Of a DNA stretch of 64,000 bases, positions 34,189-46,915 are shown in pieces. The stretch lies in assembly GCA_023052935.1 (NCBI GenBank), contig CM041294.1, forward strand, positions 12,821,791-12,885,790, in the 5' to 3' direction. The notes under the pieces were generated by a model. The model searched no databases. It was given only the letters and a program-made list of their open reading frames with translations, and was not told the origin of the DNA. The translations under genes were made by a program, and so were the position numbers. The stretch is from Piezodorus guildinii. Taxonomy: Eukaryota > Arthropoda > Insecta > Hemiptera > Pentatomidae. Every line of letters begins with the position of its first letter. Within the stretch, counting starts at the first letter, position 1.

Positions 34189-35061
34189 TACTTTCACTTA
34201 CTATATATTGTAAGGGAAAGTACTGCGATCATGGAAATTTTCGAATTCCAGTTTTCAACAGAAATACACATTTTAGGGTCCCCTGAGTCAAAATAACCAA
34301 GTTCCGCAAAAAAGGTCTGTGTGTGTGGTAACTCCCGGGCAGAAAGGGTAAGTTCTATGAAACTGAAATTTCATAATTAAGACTACTACATGCCTGAGAC
34401 GTTACAAAATATTTTTCAGCAAAATCAGCTTACCAGAAGAGCCACTTTACACCATGCATTTTGCACCTTTTTTCGATTTTCTCGATAACGGTTCCGACGA
34501 TTTTGTTTAAACTCACTATATCGATGTAAAATTTAATGGGCTTTAATATCAATTAGGATTCATTTGGATTAAAATGGTCTGACAGGGCTTAAATGCCGAT
34601 ATTTTAAATTTTCTTTATCTAAAGTACCTTTAATTTTGTTGATTCTATAAAAATAACTATATTATCTTGTCACCACTAATAAAAAAAACAGGTAAATATA
34701 TAAATTGAATGAATTCGATACCCAACTAAAGGAGAAAACTGAAAAAATATATTTTTTATGCAATTTTTCGTTTTTGAACATAAGAACAGTAATAGACATG
34801 TATGATATACTGTTGGAAAGCTTGATATTTTAGAAAAATATTATCTCTTACACAAGCTTTTAAAAGTTAGTAGAGAGTGATGAAAAGCCGAGTGATTATT
34901 TTAGATAATAGATTTTTTAATAAAACACATGTTTCTATAGAAATTCCATTTAATTAATTCTTTAATGGTTTCACTCATTTTTATATCAAACTGTATTTGA
35001 AAATTCTTTAATTGATTCTAAAAACGGAGGTAAGTGAAAGTCATGTGTGGTACGCACCAGA
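34189..35061 (+). repeat. Rep-A copy 9, near full length (873 bp)
   Basis: TACTTTCACTTACTATATATTG to GTACGCACCAGA, with all shared blocks (GGGTCCCCTGAG, TGCATTTTGCACC, GTAAAATTTAATGGGCTTTA, TAAAGGAGAAAACTG). Flanked by T runs. Confidence 0.9.
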
Positions 35062-35065
35062 TTTT

Positions 35066-35599
35066 TTTTTTATTAATCAGTCTTCTCCTAATCCTTTATA
35101 ATTAGAATAGAAAAATAAATGAATACCATAACCATAATAAGCTTATAGGTGTTGATCTATGGGTTCAATGCTGTAAAACACAAACTTGTGTTTTTTTTTT
35201 CAAATTTTTCACAGGTTTGTTTTGTAAACTGCCGTTTATTGTTAATGTATCTTTTTGACTAACCTAAACCTATGATGCTGATATTCTCAGGAAAAGAACT
35301 CTGAGCCTTTTCTGACTACCATCACTGCTTCTTCATTGCCTTGCAGACCAGAGTGCCACATCTCATATCAATACTTTGTAGTTATTATATTGTGCTGCAT
35401 TATATAATACAGTCCGCCATACCTCTTTAAAGAAGAATGCTTCGAAGAACGTCTGTCACTATCTTACTGACGGAGCCGAAACCAATTTCTCAATCCTTCA
35501 GTGCTTATGTTTACATTTTGCTAGTGGAGTGGCTGATGGCCAATATTTTACATTTTATTACTGCGGTGTATTAATTTTGGCAAAAACATCTGACAATTA
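35066..35599. other. Intergenic spacer
   Basis: Less AT-rich between 35280 and 35480, but no coding or repeat signal recognised. Confidence 0.45.
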
Positions 35600-37414
35600 C
35601 ACTGCTCTACAAAAAAAGTGACGCACCTTGAAAAATCATTTATATTTTTTTTCCTTGTGAAATTAATGTGCATTACATCAACATTTTTATAAAATAGTAT
35701 TATTTAGAGGTAAAATTAAAATGAAAAAAATAATGATTTATCTGGAAAAAAGAGAAAATTAACGAAAATTTATGTTACAAAAAATTGTTTTTCTCTGTTG
35801 AATTCAACTTTCAATAACAGGTATTGCTTCCTCTTGCTTGAATTACTAATAACCGCTGAATAAGTGGCCAGTGCCGTTGCTATAGTCGAATATGGCTATA
35901 GTCAGAGAATGCTCAGGCATTAGAATTACCTGAAACCACTGTGCGTAGAGCTATCCAACATTTCTGTGACACCACTCTACACATGCAGGCCAGGTTTAGG
36001 TCGCCCAAGAACAACACAGCCATGAGATGTTTGGTTTATTTTAATACATGCTCTTCGAAATCGCTTTTTTACAGCTTCTGAGACTGCTCAAAGGCTCCGA
36101 GTGGTTCGTGATGTTCCAATTAGTGACAAAACTGTCAGAAGAAGACTTGCTGAAATGAGATTACATACCAGGATGGTAGCCACAGGCCCTCAGCTCATCG
36201 TAAATTATCAAAGAATCTGTTTATAGTTTTCTCAGGACCACATATTGTGGAATGAAAATGAATAGAGGACTGTAATTTTTTTCCGATGAGTCACATTTTT
36301 CACTTAACTCTCTAAATGGAATTGCTAGAGTTTACTGAAGGTCTGGTGAGAAGGTTATTCTGAATGTAACATTGCTAGCAGAGTGCAATTTGGAGGTGGT
36401 TCAGTGATAGTGAGGGGAGGAATATCTTTGGAAGCGAAAATGGATCTCCATGTCTTCAAGTGACCTTCCCTAAATTCAGATTTGTACATAACTGAGATCC
36501 TTGAACAATGTGTTATATCTTTTACCTCATTTATTGGAGAAAATTTTATTTTTATGCATGACAATGCTCGATCCCACACTGCCATCTGTGTTCAGCAATA
36601 TCTTAATGATACACAAATTAAGACTTTACGTTGGCCAACTCGTAACCCTAACTTAAATCCTATTGAATATGTCTGGGATGAACTTGGCAGACCTGTGAGA
36701 AGAAGAATTAACCCTCCTGAAAACTTACAGGAGCTAAGAACTTCTTTAGTGGAAGCATGGAAGGAAATCCAGCAAGATGTTGCAGCAAACCTTATTAGAA
36801 GTGTGCCTACAAGTCTCCAAGCAATAGGAAGCAATTACTTGTTATTGAAAGTTGAATTCAACAGAGAAAATAATTTTTTTTGTAACATGAATTTTCGTTC
36901 ATTTTCTCTTTTTTTCATAAATTATTTTTTATTTTTTTTGTTTCTTAATCTTAATTTTACTTCTAAATCATTCCAAAAGATTACTATTTTATAAAAATGT
37001 TGATGTAATGCACATTAATTTCACAGGAAAAAAATAAAATGATTTTTTAAAGTGTGTCACTATTTTTCTTTCTGAATAAATTGGACTGGACCCGAATATT
37101 CCAGCGTGCTGGGTAATAAGGAGGAAACCATTAAATTAGTTTTTGATTTCTTAAGGAGCAGTCATTATTATAGAAATTATAAAGACATTCCTAGTCAGTT
37201 TTTAATCAATACTTTTTTTTTTTCTTTTAGTTTTACTATCATTATCTTTTTTAACTATTGTTTACATAATAATATTTTTTTTTCTCTCAATTACATCATT
37301 ACCTAATAGTTCTTTCTTATAAAGTTGAATATGCATATAGTGTCTAGGCGTTGATGACCTTAGGGTTTTACACCATTAAAACCAAAACAAACAAACTATT
37401 TTTGTTGGGCAGTG
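35600..37414 (+). pseudogene. Tc1/Bari-like transposon with long inverted repeats, inactive
   Basis: Bounded by TA (35598-35599 and 37415-37416). Ends CACTGCTCTACAAAAAAAGTGACGC and, inverted, GTCACTATTTTTGTTGGGCAGTG once the LINE at 37068-37394 is set aside. Inverted repeats reach inward over 200 bp (left to about 35830; right from about 36835). The transposase is degenerate upstream (35880-36450, several stops) but open at 36482-36994: FIFMHDNARSHTAICVQQYL, then RNPNLNPIEYVWDELGR, i.e. the second D and the final E of a DD34E transposase. Long repeats and this sequence type fit the Bari group. The frame runs into the right inverted repeat. Confidence 0.87.
37068..37394 (+). mobile_element. 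5'-truncated LINE inside the Tc1 right inverted repeat (family D)
   Basis: Reads LGNKEETIKLVFDFLRSSHY, typical of the end of RNase H-bearing LINE ORF2 proteins (compare CVQKVFKFLKKCK at 61708-62335). The UTR has GTTGATGACCTTAGGG and ends AAAACAAACAA. Flanked by ACTATTTTT (37059-37067 and 37395-37403). Confidence 0.85.
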
Positions 37415-37416
37415 TA

Positions 37417-38500
37417 GTTGTTCTTATTTTTCTAAGATGCTTCCTTTAAATTACTAAGGTGTAAGAGAGCTATCTTTATTGCAGGTTATCATCATATTGT
37501 CTATGTAGCTTTTCTTTCATTCCTTGATAAAGAAAATACTTTGGTTGTAAGAAATTTCAGACTCGGACATTACAGAGTGTGAAATAAACTGTGTCTTCCT
37601 CCATCTATTGTACTCATTGAATTTCACATGTCTCCGTCATCAATTTAGATTTAATATCTTGGTTTACTGTGTTAAAGTTGGGTCTTTATGTCAATATACA
37701 AAGATGTAAGACCTTTTTTCATTGTGTCTGCTGTGATCATATCGACATATACCAGAAAAAAAAGCTAATCTTAGTAACTTCTTTGGTTTTTCTGTTGAAT
37801 TCCCAGCTTCACATATGCCATCATAAGCATTAATTATTAAGCCAACTGTATTATTAACATCTGTTTACAGTCGGATAGGTCATTTGAATGCTTTATTTGT
37901 TATTTTTGGACATAAATATGTCATAGTGATTTGTGATCTAAAGTTTATTGCAAAATCTTCTTGCTCATTTTTATTTGAATCGTATTCAATTTGATGTGTC
38001 TTGTTTCATTTAACATCACTTTTATGCTACTGTGGCTAATCGTATGAAGTTTTGTCTTATTACAACCTTATCATCACTAAGATAAAGAAAATAATAATGC
38101 AAATTTAATATAAACTAGTGAAAGATATATTAATGAAACAGAGAAAATTACTATAGTTAAAAAATATTATGGAAATAGGTGCAATATTATATTTTTATAA
38201 TTATTAAATACTGTATATTTGGTTATGGATGGTTTTCTTTGAAGAACTTTAACACCAATAAGATTATTGCTTTATCACCAATCGACAATTTGTTTAAATT
38301 TGGTGTTAATTATTCTATTTTTAGCAAAGTGAACTTTCTGTGAAGTAATAAAATGAAAAACTTGAATTTAGGAAATTTTACGACCGTAATATTTTCCTTA
38401 CTGTTGTTATATTTCATAGTTTCAAGTTAGTTTTAGTACTTTTGGTGAAAAGGGCATTAAATTTCATAATTTTTAGTAATTAAAATTGTTGGGCTCGGTC
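37417..38500. other. Intergenic spacer
   Basis: Only a short inverted S1 SINE tail (about 38005-38050, TTTAACATCACTTTTATGCT) is recognised. Confidence 0.45.
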
Positions 38501-38504
38501 AGGA

Positions 38505-38585
38505 ATGGATTCTGAGAAAGTTGGTATTCGCTGATCTGACTGGTAGGCGTCCAAAGATAGGCCGAAGCGTCGATGGAGGATTGCG
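38505..38585 (+). other. Degenerate hammerhead-like core
   Basis: Contains AAAGATAGGCCGAAGCGTCGAT, a GAAAC-to-GAAGC variant of the repeated core. No arms seen. Confidence 0.4.
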
Positions 38586-41500
38586 TAAAGGCTGATCTCG
38601 GGAGCTTGGGCTTGAACGGTGAACATTGGATGAGTCTGTGTAGGCGGCATCGAACCTTGGGTTCGGTAAGCCTATTATTATTAGTAGTAAGTATTAATTA
38701 ATGGATTTAATGTTTTCAAGAATTGAATATTGAAAAAATATAATTTGTTTATTTAATTTTTAAGTGTCTATAAAATCTCTGGAGCATATGTAGTTTTTGG
38801 AATGTTTCTTCCAATTTCAAAATTGGAAAAAATATCTGTTAGAAAAAAATTGACATATCTAAAATTGTTTGTTTATTTATTTAACGTCATTTTCGTTAAA
38901 ATGTGTCATTTCTGACTTGGCGCATTGCAGTTAATTAAATTAACGGTCACTGATTAATGGTTACAATAAATTTAATAACTTTTTCATTAGGAATAGGTCT
39001 GATTTAATTTATATAATGAAATAGTCCTATTGTTCAAATGTCATGTGATTTGATTCAGGCACAACTGATACATTGATTTCATGCAGATCTGCTCAGTATA
39101 GTGTTATCACGTGGTTTTCGATGAGTGTCTGATTTGTTGTGCGACTTGTGAAGGAGCGAAAGATATAGGAGGTAGTGTCAGCTGTAGTGAAATGTCCAGA
39201 ATACTTTTAACTAAGTTTTCATATTCTGTATTAGGGTAGTCAGTCAGTGGTATATTTTTTACTTATAATATAGTGTGCAGATTTTCTTTTTTTTTTTTAC
39301 TAATAAATAAAGAGTTACGAGAATCTGAAGCAGTCACAAATTATCATTTCTACATAGAAATATGATAAAAGATTTGTTATAATTTTTGTTTTTTTCAATT
39401 TTGTGTCCACTTTCAAAAGAAGGAAAGCTTAAAGTGATAGGACAAAAGTAAAGTCATATAATATAGTGCGTATAGTTTGTTTTAAGTTGTAATATGAGAG
39501 CAGTAAGATAAATGTAAAATAAATTCAACAGTTTATTATTTTTTTTTATTGCAACAATGATAAAAAATTTGTCTCATTTATTCTAAAAGTTCAACAATTA
39601 ATAAATAAATATTTTCAAAGCTTAAGTAAACTACACATATAAAACTCATTGAATATTCGTTAATTAATTTATGTTATTATTTTGTTTATTAATATACCTG
39701 TTCATTTATTAAGTTATAACTATTAACATAAAATCAATAAATAATAATATAAAACAACAAAAATATAATTTTAAGTATTATTCAGAATTCTACTATCTTA
39801 CATAATCTTATGCGTTTTAATATCAGGTATCTTGTAATCAATGGATGTTGTATAATGCAAGCAAATATTTATGACAATAGCCTTTCCTTACATCAAGAAA
39901 TAAAATCTTTTATAAATTAATTATATAATTGAATGAGGTACTGTTGTGTTATATGAGCCATTAGTTTCTGCCCGAAAATGATTCAAAGTAGACATATTTG
40001 TTAAAATATAAAATATTGTTTTACCTGAAATAAATATTTTTAAAATGGCTCTTATATATAAATAGGTTAAATATCTAAAATAATTTACATATTTATAAGT
40101 CTAATTTTTAAGCCTAATTCTAAACAATGTTAATATGTATTGCCTCACCGTCACCCATAATACCAAAGGTCCCGCTATAGAAATTTTACATTCATGCTAA
40201 ATTGAATATGCTTTAGATTACTAAAATAAAACTTAATATGTTCAGGTCCATATTTACACATACAAAACATAGCTAAATTAGAACAATTAATTATAAATAG
40301 AAATTAAATAATTTACATTAACAATTTTCATTGGTTCCTTTCTCAAACATTATTGAGAAAATAAATCTGAAATTTACAAAATCCTTATGTATAAGGGATT
40401 ATGTATGTTTCGGATTAAATTATTCATACTAACTTTCCTTCATTTTTTTTTGTTTAATTTTTTTTTTTACAAATAACAATCTACATATGCATATTTATAT
40501 ATTTATAAAACTTATAATCATATAAGCAATGTAATCTAAGTTTAATTACACATTTATAAATGTTTATTTGTTCCTAGTATACTAGGTGATTCATTTTAAG
40601 ATGCACTGTAGATTTCTCACAACTGTTTATTAAAATAAGACAGATCCATTTTCATAATGAAAGTTAAAATGATTCACCTTGTATATACTTTTGAATACTG
40701 AAAAGTGCTGTACAAATTATAACGGAAGGAGTTGCTTTATACACTAATAAGCTCAGGTTATGAATTAATCTATTTATAATTAATTAATGAGCATTATATT
40801 ATTAACATATAATGTAGATGGACAGGCCGATGAATATTGGTTAGACAGTAATTTTAATCCTTAAATACGATCCTTCAATCAAAGAAAAACATATTTGGAG
40901 TAATGCTTTATCAAGCAGTGTATGTGAAATTCACTGTCTCTTCTTCTAAACCTGCCCTATCTTTAAAGATATCCAGACTAGCTCATAAAACCATAAATCT
41001 CAACAGAAATAAATAAACTTAAGACTACATAAATATTATAACTACAGTTTCTTTTTCAGGAGTACAGATTTAGTAATTCATTGCAATAGCAATAATGTTA
41101 ATGAATATCATCTTTCGTAGATGATCTGAAGAAGTTATATTAATATTATGATTATTTTTTCGCCTGGAGGTTTCTGGCAAAATAGTTATTTGTTAAATAT
41201 TTCTTTTACTAGAACTGAGGAGAATAGTTAAATTTCCAAGTAATTAACTTTATAATACTTTCTATCTTCACTTTAATAAACTAATTCAAAATTTGGGATT
41301 GGTTTAAACAAATTTAAATTACACTCAAGAATTTGAGTTGTTGTTACAAAAAGTAAATACATTAGATAAAATCAAAAATTGATTTTTATCCTCATGGTAT
41401 TTTCTTACCTTTTTTTTTTTTAGTTTAATTTTTTTTTTGTATAAAATGAATATACGAAATATTTTGAAATTTAAAAAACTTAATCTGGATTTCTCGTAAA

Positions 41501-42099
41501 AATTTAAGAATACCAGTTAACAACTTTTTAAACTCACCTATTGCATTGATGACGTATATGTAATAATTTTGTAAAATTTTAGTAGAAAATTGAAAAAAAA
41601 TTTATTTAAATTATTTTTCTACTATGGGAATGATACAATTATTTTATGAAATAAGAATTAATTATTAATTCTGTTCTCCTGAATAAACTACAAATAAATT
41701 ACAATATTTAAAAACCGGTCGACATCATTATTTATATAATATATAAACTAACTAATTTTTAAAGGCACTGTCTACACATTGAGCAACGCATTAGGTGCGT
41801 GGACCTTACATGTAAAAGAAGGTACAAGAAGGAGTAAAATATATATTAATTTATATATATTTAAAAAAAAAATGCCACTATAAAAATAACATACAAGTGT
41901 CTGATGCACTGTTACTCGGGAGCACCAAAAACATTCACGATTGTCTTGTTTTTTATTCCCGTATAAATCTCAGCAAGAAATTATCATTGTCATACACTGA
42001 TGTAGGGTTTTATTATTAATATTATTACTTGTTTTAAATATAATTCTAAATCCTTCTTTGGCACAATATAATAACTTGTCTGAGGCTAGTGACTGGGGA
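38586..42099. other. AT-rich intergenic region and ZP gene 3' UTR
   Basis: 3.5 kb without a convincing open frame. A short S1 SINE tail (-) is near 38870-38905. The ZP gene's 3' UTR must begin at 42099 downward; its end is not visible. The minus-strand AATAAA near 42007 is the nearest signal. Confidence 0.45.
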
Positions 42100-42594
42100 T
42101 CAGCGATTGGGCGGTGGTGCCCTTGGGCGGAGGAGCCTGAGAGCGACCCATGAGGCAATGGATGAGTGTGGCTGTCGCCTCTGTGCCTCCTTCCTCACTG
42201 CTGCCTGGCTTTGGTACCTATAGAGGAGGGCTGCAGCCACCAGGGCTGACACGACAGCTGATAAGGCAACCAGCACGAACAGTGCTGAGAAGCCTGGTAC
42301 GGGAAGGCAGATTCCATAGACCACTTCTTGCCTTATTCTACCTTGAAATACTGTCACAGCTTCCCCTCTAGAGTCCGGAGTGAAAGCCAGATCAGCCTCG
42401 CTGATAACCTCATAAAGACCACTCACTCCAACATCTGCAGAACGCACCTTGCGATCTGAAACTACAACATTTCGCTTTCTTCTCTGTGATAGTGTTGTTA
42501 CAAGAGGCAGGCTATCAGTGTCTAAATTCCTTGGTCCATGAGGAAATCTTTCTTGTTGGTCATCCCTTACTCCGTTAGATCTTGAAGGAGCTTC
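42100..42594 (-). CDS. ZP protein exon e: dibasic site, transmembrane helix, stop
   Basis: 165 codons starting EAPSRSNGVRDDQQERFPHG. Contains SQRRKRN (consensus proprotein-convertase site), an alanine- and valine-rich transmembrane segment and a cytoplasmic tail rich in arginine and proline. The stop is TGA at 42102-42100. Candidate poly(A) signals (TTTATT on +) lie near 42007 and 41952. Confidence 0.92.
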   Translation of the reverse strand, partial: EAPSRSNGVRDDQQERFPHGPRNLDTDSLPLVTTLSQRRKRNVVVSDRKVRSADVGVSGLYEVISEADLAFTPDSRGEAVTVFQGRIRQEVVYGICLPVPGFSALFVLVALSAVVSALVAAALLYRYQSQAAVRKEAQRRQPHSSIASWVALRLLRPRAPPPNR

Positions 42595-45500
42595 CTACAA
42601 TCAGAAGAAATAATATTTATCATTTTTTAATTTCTTTAATATTTTCAATTTTTAAACTAGATTTTTCTTTCTTCAATTTAATATAAAGTAAACAAATAAA
42701 TAAACTGAAAAAAAGGAAAAAAATTTTTCTTTTAACACTTAAATGAGCACACCTTAACTTCCTTTTGTTAATTATTTATTTTATTTCATAACCATTCACA
42801 TCATCTATCATCCTTTTGGGGTTGTTTCCCCATTCTCAAGACTTATTTTTTTAAAAACACTTTCTCATATACAATTCATTATTTCACTCCATAGCTTACT
42901 GCTATTTGTCTACATAGATACAAAGAACCCCGAAACTTTGATAGATGATGTGAACGGTTATGAAATAAAATAAATAATTAACAAAAGGAAGATAAGGTGT
43001 GATCATTTAAGTGATAATATTAAGAAAAACTTCCAGAAAAATTAAAAAAGAAAATAAACTAATTTTTCTTATGTTTTCTAAATCTCAGGTAATGAAAATT
43101 TGATTTGATAATCTTTGTTTCATCTTGATATGATCATTTTCCTCTTTAACCACTGTAAACTAAGTACAGATGATGTGAGAATTGACACCTGAAATGATAT
43201 CTGGTTGGAAGTGGGGTCACCAAGAAAATACACCTATAATACAAACTTATTTTATTTTTGTGCCAACATTTCTGCCTACATTGTGGGCCTTCTTCAGGGC
43301 TTATTCTGGGATAGTTTCTCAAGAAGTGACTTCTTGAGATACTCTCTCAGAGTCAGCCCTGAAGAAGGCCCCACAATGTAGTCCAAAATGTTGATATACA
43401 AATAAAATAAGTTTGTCTTATCAGTGTATGTTGTTGGTGATCACACCCCTAACCAACTTCTCCATCATATAATCTCAACGGTCAACAACAACTCGATCAT
43501 TAAACCAAAAATGTTCTTACAGATCACCAATCTATATTTAAATAATTTTTAATGAAATGAGAACAGTAGTTTTCAAATCATTTTAGAGATAATTAATATT
43601 CTAGGTTAAATAAAAACAAAAATACTGGAAGGAATTAGTCCGGGTGGCGGTCATTAATGAAACAACTGAATAGTTTCAACTATTTTATTGTTTGCCAACG
43701 TTTCAACCCCCATTAGAAACTGAGTTTCCACTCGCCTACCAGACGCCCTGATGATGACCCACAATGGGGGTCGACACGTTGGCAAACAATAAAATAGTTG
43801 AAACTATTCAGTTGTTTCATTTAATGATCGCCACCCGGACTAATTCCTTCCAGTAATTCTCAACAGTCAACTAATTATATTCAAAAAAACAAAAATAAAT
43901 ATTATACTTTAAATACAGTTTGTAAAGACTTTAATGGAGTTAATAATATAATTTAGTGTATAAATATAAGATATCCCAGTCATAACTTAAACAAAAAATG
44001 AGAAAAACTTTCATATTTCGATTTCCCAACTTTTAAATCAGTATCTAGAATGCCCTTCTTTAAATTTTTGAATTGTTGAATTCACCCTTAGTACGTGACT
44101 CTCATGATAGTTAATAAAATTTAAGTCAGCAATAAGCTTTAATATTATAGCTGTTGACTAAAATGTAGCGGATGCTTCACTCTGTAAAAAGATGCTCTAC
44201 TCTTCTAAGCTCTACAAGGTAATATGTTGACCAAATTTAAGGTTGCATTGCTATTTCCCTTTCCGTCACCGAAGTGGATTGTTTTGGAATTTATTGATGT
44301 TTTTCTCTCAGTTGATGGTTTTGTTTCGATAGAGAACCTGGTATAAAATTTTACATACTTTGGAATTGTTAAGTCTTTCAAGCAAGGTGAATTCAAATAA
44401 TTTTATAGCTATCATTCAGATACATTCCTAACATAGGATGTTAACACGGCTCATTTGGGTTGTTGTACATATTAAATGTTTTGTAAGTAAACAGATCAAA
44501 GTTAATATGAAATTTAAATGCATTAGTTGTTCAAAAATTTTAAATTTTTTTGTTGATGATTCATTAATTACTGTAAAAAATTACTAGTTTATAAGTTAAT
44601 AAACAAAATTATAATATTTAAGAATAATGTTTTAATTATATTATTGAGCCAATATTTTATCAATTGACTGAGCAATTATGTTTTTTTTTAGACTTGAAAA
44701 TGCCTTAAGCTATCCAAAATATCAAAATAATTTCAAATTAAATAAAAATCTTAATGACCTAGGAGCTGTTTGTTTAAGTAATCATCAAGGTACTGAAAAT
44801 GCACCAAGAATCTCTGGTAATTAGAAAGTTTTTTACCTGGAATGGTTTAGAATTGTCTTCATCTACTTCTTCAGTAACAGGCGGTGGCTGTTGAACCTCT
44901 TTTTGAGGAGGAGGCTGTTGAGCTTGGGCCTGTGGAAGGGAAGAACTTAGTTTATCATTGTCTGGGAATTCCTCATCTAACGATTCATCATAAATCACTT
45001 CTTTTGGCGGAGGTGAAGTCGGAGAATCTTTTCTATCCAATATTCCATCTCTGTAACCAATCTGAGGCTCACCAGCAGCTTGACAATGGTCCAAGCAGCC
45101 ATGCCTACAAATTTCCACTTTGCATTTGATGTGTACGCTTAAAGCATCAGGGAATTTGAAAGCATGGAAGAATGCATATGTGATAACAGAGGCTCTTTCG
45201 TCTGCAATGCGGGCTTTCAAGAAACGCGATATCATTTTCGGCCGCAAAACACAACCAAACTCATCACTCAACTGTATTATGTGACCACCACCATCTGAAG
45301 CAGCACATGACTTTACCCTCATGTCGAACTCTCCTATAACAAGGTAACACTAATCAGTGTACATTTGACACAGTTTATTTAAACATTAATGATAAAGCTG
45401 TAATAATGTGTGTGATATCTGATAATTTTAAAATATGTAGCATTTTTACCTCTATTATCATTAATAGCAACTACAAGTGTCAGGGTGGATCCTAAAGGAA

Positions 45501-46873
45501 CTATTCCAGAAACAGGAGGCGCCCAGGGACCTTTCCCATGTTGTATTTCCATCCAACAGTCAACATTATCTCCTAACAAAAAAAAAAAAAAAATTAATAA
45601 CATAATATAATGAACAGCATAATATAATTATAGGGGTGCTCATAAGTGTCTAGAAAATTATTTGACTTTTCTGCCTTAAAATACCCCTAGAGAAATACAT
45701 ACAAAGGGTTTTATACCTTTGATTAATAATAAAAAGTATATTAGGTAGAAAACCAGTGAAATGAACAAAAATTCGACATTCTCCTTGAACCAGAATAACT
45801 AACACTTATTTTATGAAGTAAATCATTTTGGATTTACCTGACATCAACTCCTCTTGGTCCATAACATTGAATAAAATATTTTGTTATATGCATTCCCTAT
45901 TATTTTGATTCAATATTGTACATAACGTTATTAATTAAGTAATGTAGGTGGAGATAAAAATAATTTTAAACTTCCTTCAGCCCAACTTGCTTGACATTTA
46001 TCTTTGAATATACATTATATATTAGTAGTACTTGAAATATACAACAAATGTTTTACTGAATAAGCTAATGTTAATGTAAAATCTAACTATTATTGAATTC
46101 AGTTTGCTCTATGATGTTTTGTGTTGTACTAGATCACAGCAATACTAAGGGACTTCAATATTCAACTGTTTCTTACTATCAAGAGTTTTGGATATTTAAC
46201 TTTTTCTAAATGATCTTGCATCTATCAGCTCAAATGTAATAAGAATAATTTGATAGATTAAATGGCAATATTATAAAAAAAAGATAACAAACCTCTAAAA
46301 TCAAGTTGTATCACATCAAGGTCAGCGATGACCATGGGTGGTTTCGATGCTGTCTTCTCATAATCATTATACCATTCGCACCTCAAACGCTTAGCTTCGT
46401 CCCATACTTCAAGCAGGTCTTTATCATATTGTACTACCACCTGAAAACAACAGTTTATTCAACACTAGAATAAAGTTAATAAAATACTTAATGAGGTAAA
46501 ATGGAAGAGAATGGCCAGATTTTAGGATAGAGTGTGGTATTGTATTATTAATGGTATTCGTTATCTAAATTTCTTATCTATTACTTTCACCTACCTATAT
46601 ATGGAGAGAGAGAAATGCTTTATTTTATCAAAATTACAATAAAACAAAACCGTGCTGCCCAACTGTATTGGGTTGCTATCATACACAGCGTACTTATCAA
46701 TCTTGATGACATGTGATATTGACCTAAAAAATTATAAATATAGTAAGGGAAAGTATTGCAGTCATGAAAATTTTCGAATTCCAGTTTTCAACGGAAATAC
46801 ACGTTTTAGGGTCTCCTGAGTCCAAATAACCAAGCCCCGCAAAAAGGTCTGTGCATCCTTAGTTGTGTGTGTT

Positions 46874-46915
<42 letters not shown>

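Noticed and set aside
45379..45603. Continuous frame through ZP exon c ends
   Set aside because: It reads through both splice sites; only 45450-45572 is exon.
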